A stretch of DNA of 64,000 bases from a bacterium (GTDB lineage: Bacteria > Armatimonadota > JACIXR01): the NCBI GenBank assembly GCA_014360495.1, contig JACIXR010000006.1:1-64000 (forward strand), read 5' to 3'. Position 1 is the first letter of the stretch. Each line of letters opens with the position of its first letter. The translations under genes were made by a program, and so were the position numbers. Shown here piece after piece: positions 52,129 through 60,693 of this stretch. The notes beneath the pieces are model-generated. The model did not search any database, had not been told where the DNA came from, and saw only the letters and a list, made by a program, of their open reading frames with translations.

Positions 52129-54048
52129 ATGGAAAGAAAAGGCATAAGCTGGCGAGCTTTTTTAATTGGTTTCCTTCTCATTCCTCCCAATGTGTATTGG
52201 GTTATGATGGTGGAGGGAATTTGGCACACTGGTCATCCCAGCGTTATGTCTTTGCCCTGGAATGTCGTCTTTAACATCCTTATTTTGTTGCTCATAAATC
52301 TTTTAATAAAAAGGACTTTCCCCCACCTTGCCCTCACGCAGGGGGAATTTATCGTCATATATATTATGCTCGCTCTGGCGAGCGTAATAGCTGGGCACGA
52401 TTCCCTCCAGCTCGGCATCCCTGAAATGGCTATTCCCTACTGGCTTGCCACTCCCGAGAACAAATGGCAAGAGCTCTTCTTCAAATATCTTCCCAAATGG
52501 TTAATAGTTCCCAAGAAAGATATGGTCGCTCCCTTTTTCATCGGCGGAGAGAACTTCTTCCAGAAGGAATATTTAAGGGCTTGGCTTCCTCCCATCCTTT
52601 GGTGGTGTCTCTTCATCTTTTTCTTAGGTCTTATGATGATTGCCATAAACAGCATAATAAGGAAGCAGTGGGTTGAGAACGAGAAGTTGAGCTATCCAAT
52701 AATTCAACTCCCCTTGGCGATGACGGAGCGCGGTGGTGAAGCCACTTTCTTCAAAAACAGGACTCTCTGGGTTGGCTTCGGAATTGCTGCGCTCATTGAT
52801 ATCATCAATGGTCTCCGTGTTCTCTATCCTACTTTCCCCCTCTACATACGTGTTCGTCACGATGAGGTAAATTTAGGTCAATACATAACGACCTTTCCCT
52901 GGAACGCGATAGGCTGGCTTCCATTGCCTTTATATCCCTTCATAATCGCCATGGGTTACTTTATGCCCCTAGACCTATCATTTTCTCTCTGGTTTTTCTA
53001 TCTATTCAAGAAAATGCTCTTGGTAATCACCGCTGCGTTAGGCTATCAGGAAAGGACGGGAGCTTTCCCCTATATAAATGAACAATCCTATGGAGCTTGG
53101 TTCGCTCTTTTCTTTTACGCTGTTTGGGGGGCGAGGCGCCATCTTTGGCTGACAATTAAGAAGGCATTAGGCAAGGCGGATATAGATGATAGCGACGAAC
53201 CCCTCAGCTATCGCAGTGCCTATTTGCTTCTAATTGTTTCCTTTTCTTTCCTCGTTTGGTTCTGCGTGAGAGCAGGAATGTCTTTAGGGATAACCCTTGC
53301 TTTTTTCTTCATAGTATTTGTTATTTTATTCGCCATAGCCCGGGTTCGGGCGGAAGTGGGTCCGCCAACTCACGAGATGGCTGGTTCAATGAATGCATAC
53401 AACATCTTGACGGAAATCTTGGGAACGAAGGGGGTTGGCGGGAACAACCTGACTGTTTTTTGCCTTTTCTGGTGGCTAACGGGCAGAGGGTATAGGACGA
53501 CACCTATGCCTTTCTATCTTGAAGGCTACAAGATGGCTGAGGAAGCGAAGACGAGTGCAAGAGGGTTGATTTATGCGATGGCTGTTGCTCTTCCTTGGGG
53601 AGCTTTCTGCGCCTATATAGCGGCATGCTATGAACAGTTCAAAGTCGGTCCAAGCCCCCTTTTGGACCACAATTACTACATATATAATCAATTGGCAACG
53701 GACCTTTCCTCTCCAAGAGCGGTAAATCCAGGGGCGATGATAGCGATGGGGGTCGGGATAGCCTTTACCGTTTTGATGATGAATATGCGTGCCCGTTTCG
53801 TTTGGTGGCCTCTTCACCCTGTAGGCTATGCTATTTCAATGAATTTCGGAGCGGAATATTACTGGTCCTGTCTCGTTATAAGCACGCTCATAAAATTCAT
53901 CGTTATAAAAGTGGGAGGCTATAAATGGCATAGAAGGGTCATTCCATTTATGTTCGGCATCATATTGGGGGAGTATTCGGTGGGCGCCTTCTGGAGTGTT
54001 TTGAGCGTTATTCTGCGTCAGAGGATGTACGATTTCTGTCCGGGTTAA
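52129..54048 (+). CDS. DUF6785/DUF6784-type multi-pass membrane protein (copy 3)
   Basis: A 639-residue polytopic membrane protein. It shares with copy 1 an N-terminal ISWRAFLIGFLLIPPNVYW (copy 1: MPWRAIILGCLLIPLNCYW), LYPFIIAMGYFMPLDLSFSLWF (split as LYPFIIAMGY and FMPLDLSFSLWFF), RVRAEVGPPTHEM near residue 405, WWPLHPVGYAIS and IPFMFGIILGEYSVGAFW. The first part of the GPPTHE region lies next to a long helix and is the most conserved polar motif, a candidate substrate or ion site. It follows two secreted glycosidases on the same strand, the third such pairing in the window. No transport family is recognised with confidence. Confidence 0.85.
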   Translation: MERKGISWRAFLIGFLLIPPNVYWVMMVEGIWHTGHPSVMSLPWNVVFNILILLLINLLIKRTFPHLALTQGEFIVIYIMLALASVIAGHDSLQLGIPEMAIPYWLATPENKWQELFFKYLPKWLIVPKKDMVAPFFIGGENFFQKEYLRAWLPPILWWCLFIFFLGLMMIAINSIIRKQWVENEKLSYPIIQLPLAMTERGGEATFFKNRTLWVGFGIAALIDIINGLRVLYPTFPLYIRVRHDEVNLGQYITTFPWNAIGWLPLPLYPFIIAMGYFMPLDLSFSLWFFYLFKKMLLVITAALGYQERTGAFPYINEQSYGAWFALFFYAVWGARRHLWLTIKKALGKADIDDSDEPLSYRSAYLLLIVSFSFLVWFCVRAGMSLGITLAFFFIVFVILFAIARVRAEVGPPTHEMAGSMNAYNILTEILGTKGVGGNNLTVFCLFWWLTGRGYRTTPMPFYLEGYKMAEEAKTSARGLIYAMAVALPWGAFCAYIAACYEQFKVGPSPLLDHNYYIYNQLATDLSSPRAVNPGAMIAMGVGIAFTVLMMNMRARFVWWPLHPVGYAISMNFGAEYYWSCLVISTLIKFIVIKVGGYKWHRRVIPFMFGIILGEYSVGAFWSVLSVILRQRMYDFCPG

Positions 54049-54137
54049 TTAACCCTTTGGATAATTCCATAACATTTGGGACTCCTTAGGAGATTTCCCA
54101 TATTGCTTGCCAATTAACTCCAAAGGAATAACATCGT

Positions 54138-54554
54138 TTGCTTATTAAATTCTTCTATATCCGTTGAAGAGTTTCATGGAATCGCTCCAGATAGCGGTTC
54201 TCTTGCCCTCTCCTTGGATGAAGGAGATACTATCAAGAATTTCTCCATAACTTCCCTTGCGCTCCTGCTTGATAATCTCGGAAAAGCCTAAGAGGAACCA
54301 AATCTTGAGACAACATCTATCTATAGCGCTAATGGTTAAAAAATTGTCTCTTCTTAGTTTTTCTTGGATTTTTAGGACTTCTTGAAAATTGTGCTTATTG
54401 AAACGCCAAAAACTTTCTTTGCTGCTTCTACTCCATACTTATCTGAAAACTCCATTACTTCTAACCTAAACTTAACTATATCTTCTCCTTTCAAATCTCT
54501 CCTCAAATAAAAATTGCCTCTCTTCATATCTACTAAGTTAACTTTATATTCCAA
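54138..54554 (-). pseudogene. Degenerate transposase with internal deletion and frameshifts
   Basis: The intact 60-codon start (54554-54372) reads FRLEVMEFSDKYGVEAAKKV and FGVSISTIF, the helix-turn-helix beginning of IS481/IS3-like transposases, but ends where the strand after STIF should continue RWKK-like. About 200 nt further on, another frame gives ENRYLERFHETLQR, the C-terminal end of an rve integrase core, again followed by stops. The catalytic middle is missing. The end at 54138-54200 is similar to the fragment near 22.05 kb. No terminal inverted repeats are seen. The 54049-54137 DNA has no gene. Confidence 0.55.
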
Positions 54555-54572
54555 TATATTTTTTGAAATTAT

Positions 54573-55040
54573 TCACCCCTTCCACAAGTCCCCAAGATAG
54601 GGGACGCCAGGGCGGTTTAAGGATTTTTCTATCTCCTCTCCAAGAGGAGGGATGAGCTCTATTTCCTTGATTTTCCCCAAGGGGATGAAATTCATTCCCA
54701 CGAGCCTGGGTCCAATTGGCACATTTTTAGGCTTGAATTCTCCACCGATTTTCCTTGCTCTGAAAACTATTGTCACAACATGTCTTTCCGGCTCTATCAC
54801 ATCAAAGACGAACAGAATTTCTCCCACTTCTATCTTCAATCCGCTTTCCTCCCAAAGCTCCCTTTTAAGACAATCCACAATCCTTTCTCCTTTCTCCAAT
54901 CCACCACCTGGCAATGTCCAATACTCTTTCTCTCCCCTTTTATGTCTCGCTAAAAGGATTTTGCCATCATCAATTAGGACACAAGCAGCTCTCAGCTTGA
55001 GCTCTTGGGGTTTGAATTCGTAGCCCGACATAAAAAGCAC
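54573..55040 (-). CDS. Nudix hydrolase
   Basis: A 155-residue pyrophosphatase-type protein. The Nudix box reads GGGLEKGERIVDCLKRELWEE then SGLKIEV (GX5EX7REUXEEXGU complete, around residues 45-68). It starts behind AAAGGAAG. The substrate cannot be told from the box; similarity of LRAACVLIDDGKILLARHKRGEKE, split as LRAACVLIDDGKILLA and RHKRGEKE, is to ADP-ribose/ADP-sugar or housekeeping nucleotide hydrolases. It lies between the transposase relic and the divergent hydrogenase operon, without a clear partner. Confidence 0.92.
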   Translation of the reverse strand: MLFMSGYEFKPQELKLRAACVLIDDGKILLARHKRGEKEYWTLPGGGLEKGERIVDCLKRELWEESGLKIEVGEILFVFDVIEPERHVVTIVFRARKIGGEFKPKNVPIGPRLVGMNFIPLGKIKEIELIPPLGEEIEKSLNRPGVPYLGDLWKG

Positions 55041-55121
55041 TTCCTTTCGCTATTTTTCTTTTTTTATTATATGGAGTGCCTAAAAAGAATCAAAATTTTA
55101 TAAAATTTATAAGAATTTTTC

Positions 55122-55149
55122 TTGACATAGATGTTTTGCCGTCTATTAA
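55122..55149 (+). promoter_or_regulatory. Promoter of the hydrogenase operon
   Basis: TTGACA (55122-55127), a 16-nt spacer and TATTAA (55144-55149) precede a conventional leader with AAAGAGGTAG ahead of the ATG at 55186. Unlike several other promoters here, this one leaves a normal ~30-nt leader. Confidence 0.55.
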
Positions 55150-55185
55150 TTATTTTGATATTTATCTCAAAAGAGGTAGATTGAT

Positions 55186-56823
55186 ATGAAAGCTCAAACG
55201 GATATCGGCGATGTAGAGAAGCTAAAGAAGCAACCGACCATATGCACCTTCTGCGGTTGCGGATGTGCCTTCTACCTTTTCCCTGAGGGTTTCCTCGTCC
55301 CAGCCCAAAATCATCCTGTATCTCGGGGAAAGCTTTGCCTTAGGGGTTGGAGCTATGCCGACCTCCTCTTCACACCCAATCGCCTTAAAACTCCCCTCGT
55401 GCGTAGAAACGACAAGCTTGAGGCAACATCTTGGGACGAAGCCCTACAGATTGCGAGCGAGAAATTGAAGGCGATAAAGGATAAATATGGAGGAGATGCT
55501 ATAGGGGTTTTGGGCTCGGCTCGCGCAAGCGTTGAGGATAATTTCACTCTCTACCAATTCGCAAGCAAAGTTTTGGGAACGAAAAACATTGACTCCTTCT
55601 ACCGTCTCGGCTTCTTGCGCTCGGAGAATTTCTCTTTCCCGGATTTGGAGAAAGCCGACCAGATAATCCTCCTATCCTGCGATATAGCGGAGAGGCATCC
55701 CCAAGCAGCCTCCTTTGTTATCGGAGCGCTTTCCCAAGGGGCTTTCTTATATGTTATAGATTCTCGCCTTCCCCAGATGGGAAGGCTTGCCTCAATCCAC
55801 ATTCAGCCTTCCCCTATGGAGTTGCTTAAGGAGGCGGAAAACTTCATAGATAATTTGGAAGTAAAAGGGAATGCCTATCTCCTCTATTCCTCGGAGATAA
55901 CCCTCTATGGGTGGGCTTATGAAGTGCAGAATGTGTTGAATAAGGCCGCTGCAAAGGGAATAAAGCCAATCTTTCTCTGCGATTACGCCAATCAAAGGGG
56001 AATGATTGAGGCTGGAATCCATCCCCAAGGTGGGCTCTCCTTCTACGAGATGCTAGAGGAGGCGAAAAAGGGAAATCTCAAGGCTCTCGTGATTATGGCT
56101 GATAATCCCTCCGCCCGCTTCCCTCAACTCTTCAGGGAAGCGAGGGAGAAACTTGATTTCCTTCTTGTCATTGACCCACTCCGCACGGATGCGGTCGAGA
56201 TGGCGGATGTCGCCTTTCCGGGCACCTTTTTCTTTGAAAAAGAGGGAACTACCGTTAACGCTGAGGGGAGGCGCCAAGCCCTCCATCCAACCGTCCCACC
56301 TGCTTGGGAGCAAACGGAAATAGATATTCTCCTCATTCTTTCTGAGAAGTTGGGTTCTCGTCTTCCTTTTCCTTCTGCCGAATTAATTGAAATGGAGAAG
56401 AAGGAGTGGCAACCAGAGTTCAAAGCTATTTCGCCCAATCCTACCAATCCCGATTATCCTTTCACCCTTCTTTTAGACCCCTCCTACATCTGGAGCGGGA
56501 CCGCCATGGCTAATGCGACCTTTATATTCAAGAGGGAGTCAAGTATAGTCCTATCAGATTTCCCAAATGGTTTCTTAAATATGAATTCCGAGGATGCGAA
56601 GGAAATGAGGATAAGGGATAGAATGATTGTAAATGTGGAAACACCCAAAGGCTCAATAAGCCTGCCTGTTTTGACATCTTTACGAGCAGGTAGAGGAATT
56701 CTGCTCTTTCCCCTTTATCTTTGGGAGAAAGTAGCTCGTGAGTTGGGAGGGGTTGAGCTCGACGAAGCCCTTGGGATGCCAATTTTCAAACCTCTACCAG
56801 CGAGGATAGCAAAGGAGGAATAG
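55186..56823 (+). CDS. FdhA/NuoG-like molybdopterin-family protein lacking the Cys/Sec ligand
   Basis: A 545-residue protein of the molybdopterin oxidoreductase superfamily. Cys20, 23, 27 and 51 (CTFCGCGC and KLCLRGW) bind one 4Fe-4S cluster; the middle keeps WDEALQIASEKL, VLGSARASVEDNF and LVIMADNPSARFP, and the later part AVEMADVAFPGTFFFEKEG. Two things argue against formate oxidation: the loop that carries Sec or Cys in formate dehydrogenases (as NxDxxARVUH) reads NIDSFYRLGF, with Gly142 and Phe143 at those positions, and the protein is about 130 residues shorter than FdhA. It therefore resembles the non-catalytic NuoG of complex I. First gene of the operon; the next starts 3 nt after its stop. 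Probable role: wiring electrons between the diaphorase and the hydrogenase. Confidence 0.82.
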   Translation: MKAQTDIGDVEKLKKQPTICTFCGCGCAFYLFPEGFLVPAQNHPVSRGKLCLRGWSYADLLFTPNRLKTPLVRRNDKLEATSWDEALQIASEKLKAIKDKYGGDAIGVLGSARASVEDNFTLYQFASKVLGTKNIDSFYRLGFLRSENFSFPDLEKADQIILLSCDIAERHPQAASFVIGALSQGAFLYVIDSRLPQMGRLASIHIQPSPMELLKEAENFIDNLEVKGNAYLLYSSEITLYGWAYEVQNVLNKAAAKGIKPIFLCDYANQRGMIEAGIHPQGGLSFYEMLEEAKKGNLKALVIMADNPSARFPQLFREAREKLDFLLVIDPLRTDAVEMADVAFPGTFFFEKEGTTVNAEGRRQALHPTVPPAWEQTEIDILLILSEKLGSRLPFPSAELIEMEKKEWQPEFKAISPNPTNPDYPFTLLLDPSYIWSGTAMANATFIFKRESSIVLSDFPNGFLNMNSEDAKEMRIRDRMIVNVETPKGSISLPVLTSLRAGRGILLFPLYLWEKVARELGGVELDEALGMPIFKPLPARIAKEE

Positions 56824-56826
56824 CTG

Positions 56827-57924
56827 ATGCCGATTTTGTCCTACAAAAAAATAAGTAAGGAAAATCTTCTCAAGATGTTGGAGGAAATCGCTAAGGAAGA
56901 GGAGCTCATTGCTCCCGTTGAGATGTATGGGGGTGAGGCGCTATTTCAGCCTGTCAAGGATATCAGTGATATAACCTTCAATTATGTCAATACGCTCTTT
57001 CCTCCGAAACAGTTTCTCCTTCCACGCTTTGAGAAGATATTGACTTACAAGAAAGAGGATGGAGAACTCAAAGTGGAGGAAACCATAGAGGCACCAAAGC
57101 GAACGATTTTCGGCATTCGCCCCTGCGATGTTGAGGGCATTCGTTATTCGGAATACTTCTATTCTGGGAAGATGTTTGGGCGAGAGGACCTCGCCGACCC
57201 CCATTTTATGGCGAGGAGAAATAACTTGACTCTTATAAGCGTTTCCTGTCAAAATCCTGCCCCAACCTGCTTCTGCGTATGTTGCGATGGTGGTCCTTTC
57301 TCTGAGGAGGGATTTGACCTCCAGCTCACCGACCTTGGGGAGAATTGGTTATGTGAGGTGGGCTCCGAAAAGGGGATGGTATTAGTTGAGAGATTTTCCT
57401 CTCTCTTTGAGGATGCGAAAGAGGAGGAAATCAAGAGGAGAAAGGAACTTGAGGATGAGGTTCTGGAAAGATTTGGTCCCTATCCCGCCTTCTCCGGCGC
57501 AACTTTAAGGAGGGTGACGGAGGGGAATATCCCACGCCAGGTATGGGAGAGCTTGGGTGAAAGATGTGTGGTTTGCGGTGGCTGGCAATTCCTCTGCCCC
57601 TGCTGTTTCTGCTACACCGTTGTTGACATAGGAGATGATAACGAAGGTTATAGGGCGAGGATTTGGGATTCCTGCCATTTTGAAGGTTATTCCCGGCTCG
57701 CTGGCGGTCCCAATCCCCGAAAGTCAAGGGATAGAAGGAGAGAGCGTTGTATATTCCATAAGTTTTCCTGGCAGTATGTTGAGAGGATGGGAAGGCATGG
57801 ATGCGTTGGCTGTGGAAGGTGCGTGATAACCTGTATGGGATATGTGCATTTGCCGCAAACGGTGTGGGAGATAAGGAGTGCCTTTAGGGAGGAGAGCTAT
57901 AAGAAGGAGGCTAAGGTGAAATGA
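56827..57924 (+). CDS. Sulfhydrogenase beta-like / AsrA-type Fe-S protein
   Basis: A 365-residue iron-sulfur protein similar to the beta subunit of archaeal cytoplasmic (sulf)hydrogenases and to AsrA of anaerobic sulfite reductase. It holds many cysteines: RPCDVEGIRY, CFCVCCDGGPF, CVVCGGWQFLCPCC and a terminal CVGCGRCVITCMG, enough for at least two 4Fe-4S clusters. In the family this subunit passes electrons between the flavin/NAD(P) subunit and the catalytic subunits. It is tightly placed: 3 nt after the FdhA/NuoG-like gene, and its stop overlaps the next start (ATGA), which encodes the gamma-like partner. The function is well supported by this pairing. Confidence 0.87.
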   Translation: MPILSYKKISKENLLKMLEEIAKEEELIAPVEMYGGEALFQPVKDISDITFNYVNTLFPPKQFLLPRFEKILTYKKEDGELKVEETIEAPKRTIFGIRPCDVEGIRYSEYFYSGKMFGREDLADPHFMARRNNLTLISVSCQNPAPTCFCVCCDGGPFSEEGFDLQLTDLGENWLCEVGSEKGMVLVERFSSLFEDAKEEEIKRRKELEDEVLERFGPYPAFSGATLRRVTEGNIPRQVWESLGERCVVCGGWQFLCPCCFCYTVVDIGDDNEGYRARIWDSCHFEGYSRLAGGPNPRKSRDRRRERCIFHKFSWQYVERMGRHGCVGCGRCVITCMGYVHLPQTVWEIRSAFREESYKKEAKVK

Positions 57925-58745
57925 AGCAAGAAGCATTGTTTCTACCGACGATAGTCTCCATAAAGGAAATAAGGCAGGAGATACCCCTCGTGGCAACCTT
58001 TCGCCTTCCGAAGCCCGATGGTTTCACACATAAGCCGGGTCAGTTTCTTGAGGTATCCCTCTTTGGGAAAGGGGAGGTGCCAATCTCCATTTCCTCCCCA
58101 CCTTCCTATGAGGACATTCTCTTAACGATAAGAAACTCAGGTTATGTAACATCGTTTATTCACAAACTAAAAGAAGGAGACAAGATCGGGATAAGGGGAC
58201 CCTATGGGAACTCCTTCCCTTATGAGGAATACAAGGGTTATGATGTTCTGTTTGTGGGTGGAGGGATTGGACTCGCTCCCTTGCGCTCCCTTCTTTGGGA
58301 GATGCTCTATCACAGGGATGATTTCGGGAGGATAATCCTCCTTTATGGAGCGAGAACTCCCGCTGACCTCCTTTATCCTTGGCAATATGAGGAATACGAG
58401 AGAAAAGGGGTAGAGTTGCTCTTAACGGTTGATAGGGGGGATGAGAAGTGGACGGGGAATGTTGGAGTAGTAACGACGCTTTTTGATAAGATAAAGATAG
58501 AACCGGAAAGAACTGTGGCATATGTTTGCGGACCGGGTATAATGATTAGGTTCGCCTTGAGGGACCTTGTTGAGAAGCTGGGGATTCCAGCTCACAATTG
58601 TATAGCGACTTTGGAAAGGCATATGAAATGCGGAGTGGGGAAATGCGGGCATTGCGTTATAGGTGAGAAGTATGTTTGTATAGATGGTCCAGTATTCCGC
58701 TATCCAGAGATTAAAATGATGGAAAGGTTTGATGACCCATGGTAG
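57921..58745 (+). CDS. Sulfhydrogenase gamma-like / AsrB-type FAD-NAD(P) reductase
   Basis: A 274-residue flavin reductase of the ferredoxin-NADP reductase fold. FAD part: FTHKPGQFLEVSLFGKGEVP, split as HKPGQFLEVSL and FGKGEVPISISSPP; nucleotide part: VLFVGGGIGLAPLRSLL and VAYVCGPGIMIRFAL; and a terminal 2Fe-2S site CGVGKCGHCVIG plus YVCIDGPVF. This is the NAD(P)H-interacting subunit of cytoplasmic hydrogenases and sulfite reductases in this family. With the preceding beta-like protein it should form the diaphorase module of the complex, reducing NAD(P) or taking electrons from NAD(P)H. Cofactor preference is not evident. It overlaps the protease gene by 7 nt. Confidence 0.9.
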   Translation: MKQEALFLPTIVSIKEIRQEIPLVATFRLPKPDGFTHKPGQFLEVSLFGKGEVPISISSPPSYEDILLTIRNSGYVTSFIHKLKEGDKIGIRGPYGNSFPYEEYKGYDVLFVGGGIGLAPLRSLLWEMLYHRDDFGRIILLYGARTPADLLYPWQYEEYERKGVELLLTVDRGDEKWTGNVGVVTTLFDKIKIEPERTVAYVCGPGIMIRFALRDLVEKLGIPAHNCIATLERHMKCGVGKCGHCVIGEKYVCIDGPVFRYPEIKMMERFDDPW

Positions 58746-59212
58746 CTATGGATAGCCTGGTTCAACTGAAGGATATATTAGAAAAAGAGAGGGTGGCAAT
58801 CTTGGGAGTTGGTAATCCCTTGATGGCGGATGATGGGGTGGGCAGTTGGATTGCTGAGGAGCTAAAAGGAAAGGTAAAGTGTCCTGTTTTCATAGGGGAA
58901 GATGTGCCTGAGAATTATCTTTACGATATATTGAGGGAAGAGCCCAAATGGCTTTTAGTTATAGATGCGGTGGATTTCGGTGGGGAGGCGGGTGAGGTGA
59001 AATTGGTCAATATGGAGGAATTGACGCCTCGCTTTCTCTCCTCTCATGGTATGTCGCTCAACATAATGGGGACGATTTTGAAAGAGAAGGGCTGTGAGAT
59101 GATGTTGTTGGGCATTCAGCCAAAGAATCTTTCATTAGGAGGGGAGATGAGCGAGGAAGTTAAAAGGAGCGGAGAAGAGATAATATCCCTCATTAGGAGC
59201 TGGTCAGGATGA
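58739..59212 (+). CDS. hycI: Hydrogenase maturation protease (HycI/HyaD type)
   Basis: A 157-residue nickel-dependent endopeptidase that removes the C-terminal tail of the hydrogenase large subunit after [NiFe] insertion. It has ILGVGNPLMADDGVG with the metal-binding Asp, LVIDAVDFGGEAGEV with the second, and SSHGMSL with the His. Its presence in the operon implies that the large subunit downstream is made with a cleavable tail and carries a real [NiFe] centre. A second ATG three codons on (58748) is an equally good start. It overlaps both neighbours (7 nt and ATGA). Confidence 0.93.
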   Translation: MVAMDSLVQLKDILEKERVAILGVGNPLMADDGVGSWIAEELKGKVKCPVFIGEDVPENYLYDILREEPKWLLVIDAVDFGGEAGEVKLVNMEELTPRFLSSHGMSLNIMGTILKEKGCEMMLLGIQPKNLSLGGEMSEEVKRSGEEIISLIRSWSG

Positions 59213-60693
59213 CGAATGGAGAGCTTGTCAATATTTACCTATTGTTGGTTTCCCTCTTAGCCCTTCCCTTTATTGGTGGTTTGGTGACTCTTGGCTTGAA
59301 GAGAAAGGATGCCGATGTAGTAGCGGGCTTGTTCTCCCTCGTGGTCTTCGCGCTTGCTATAATCCTTGCTCTCAAAGCGGGGACGAGGGAGTTAACCTTC
59401 GCATTCGGTTCCCTCCCGTGGCTGGGGATACAGGAGATATTCGGCTTTAGAGTTGACCCTCTCGCTGTGATTATGCTACTCGTAACCACATTCATCGGCT
59501 TCTTCGTCGTGGTCTATTCCTCATTTTATCTAAGCGAGGGGAATAGGGAACACCCAACGACGAATGGGAAAGGGAGATATTATTTCTGGCTTCTCTTCTT
59601 CCTGGGGGCGATGGTGGGCGTTTCAATCTCCCAGAATTTCTTTCAATTCTTCATCTTCTTTGAGCTCACCACGATTTGCTCCTTTGCCTTGATAGATTTC
59701 TATGAGACTCCGAGGGCTCTGCGTGCGGGCTTCACTGCCTTAATAACAACCTCCCTTGGCAGCTTGTGTTTCCTCGCTGGGCTTGCTATTCTCGCCGTCT
59801 ACGCTCACTCATTTGACTTTGAAGCTGTTCGAGACCTTTCCCCTTCCATAAAGGCTACTTTCTTCATCCTCCTTTGGATATCCGCGTTAGCCAAGGGAGC
59901 GCAGGTGCCATTCCAGATATGGCTTCCACAAGCTATGGAGGCGCCGACGCCGATTTCCGCTTATCTCCACGCTGCTTCAATGGTGAAAGTAGGCGTCTTT
60001 CTCATAGCGAGGATGGTAACAACTCCTCATGCTTTTTATCCCGAATCCTTGGGAGTTCTCGTCTCTCTCTGGGCTCTCTTCTCAATGCTCTTCGCTCTCC
60101 TTGCCTTCTTGGGAGCAGACGATATAAAGAAATTGCTTGCTTATTCCACTATTGTACATATAGGATATATCCTTTTGGGATTAAGCTTATGGTTAATGGG
60201 AGCGGACATCAAAGCCTTGCAAGGTGGTATCCTCCATATAATCAATCACTCCGTTTCCAAGGGCTTACTTTTCCTCTGTGCTGGAATAATATCGTATATA
60301 ACCGGGACGAGGAAAATCAGTGAAATCGGTGGATTGGGCACTAAACTTCCTGTTAATGCCATCGCTTTTACTATAGGAGGATTTGCAGTTGGTGGGTTCC
60401 CTCCATTTGCTTGTTTCTTCAGCAAATTCTATATGATTCTCGGGGCAATTTCGCTCCACAATTGGATAGGCATACTCGCCGCGGTCTTTATGGTATTAGA
60501 AAGCACTATTTCCTTGACATGGTATATAATGATCACACATAGGATTTTTATGGGAGATGAAAAGCCAAAACTTGGAGAAGTAAAACCAATCCCCTTGTAT
60601 ATAAACATTATCTTGGTTTTTCTGGCTTTAGCGACGATTGTTGTTCCCCAACTTGGATTAGAATTCGTTAAAGTTTTTGAGGTGATAAGATGA
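59209..60693 (+). CDS. Complex I NuoM/MrpD-like proton-pump subunit
   Basis: A 494-residue membrane protein of the antiporter-like (Nuo L/M/N, MrpA/D, HyfF) family with about 14 helices. The key charged residues are visible: Glu in FFELTTICSFALIDFYE (helix 5), Lys in ISALAKGAQVPFQIWLP (helix 7), Lys in SMVKVGVFLIAR (helix 8) and Lys in DDIKKLLAYSTIVHIGY, with GGFPPFACFFSKFYM late. These make a proton path in complex I and group 4 hydrogenases. With the next gene it gives two pump-type subunits before the catalytic large subunit. Start overlaps hycI (ATGA), stop overlaps the next gene (ATGA). Confidence 0.92.
   Translation: MTNGELVNIYLLLVSLLALPFIGGLVTLGLKRKDADVVAGLFSLVVFALAIILALKAGTRELTFAFGSLPWLGIQEIFGFRVDPLAVIMLLVTTFIGFFVVVYSSFYLSEGNREHPTTNGKGRYYFWLLFFLGAMVGVSISQNFFQFFIFFELTTICSFALIDFYETPRALRAGFTALITTSLGSLCFLAGLAILAVYAHSFDFEAVRDLSPSIKATFFILLWISALAKGAQVPFQIWLPQAMEAPTPISAYLHAASMVKVGVFLIARMVTTPHAFYPESLGVLVSLWALFSMLFALLAFLGADDIKKLLAYSTIVHIGYILLGLSLWLMGADIKALQGGILHIINHSVSKGLLFLCAGIISYITGTRKISEIGGLGTKLPVNAIAFTIGGFAVGGFPPFACFFSKFYMILGAISLHNWIGILAAVFMVLESTISLTWYIMITHRIFMGDEKPKLGEVKPIPLYINIILVFLALATIVVPQLGLEFVKVFEVIR

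Noticed and set aside
55186-56823. Formate dehydrogenase catalytic subunit, making the operon a formate hydrogenlyase
   Set aside because: The Sec/Cys and adjacent His positions are Gly and Phe, and the protein is shorter than FdhA; it was called FdhA/NuoG-like instead.
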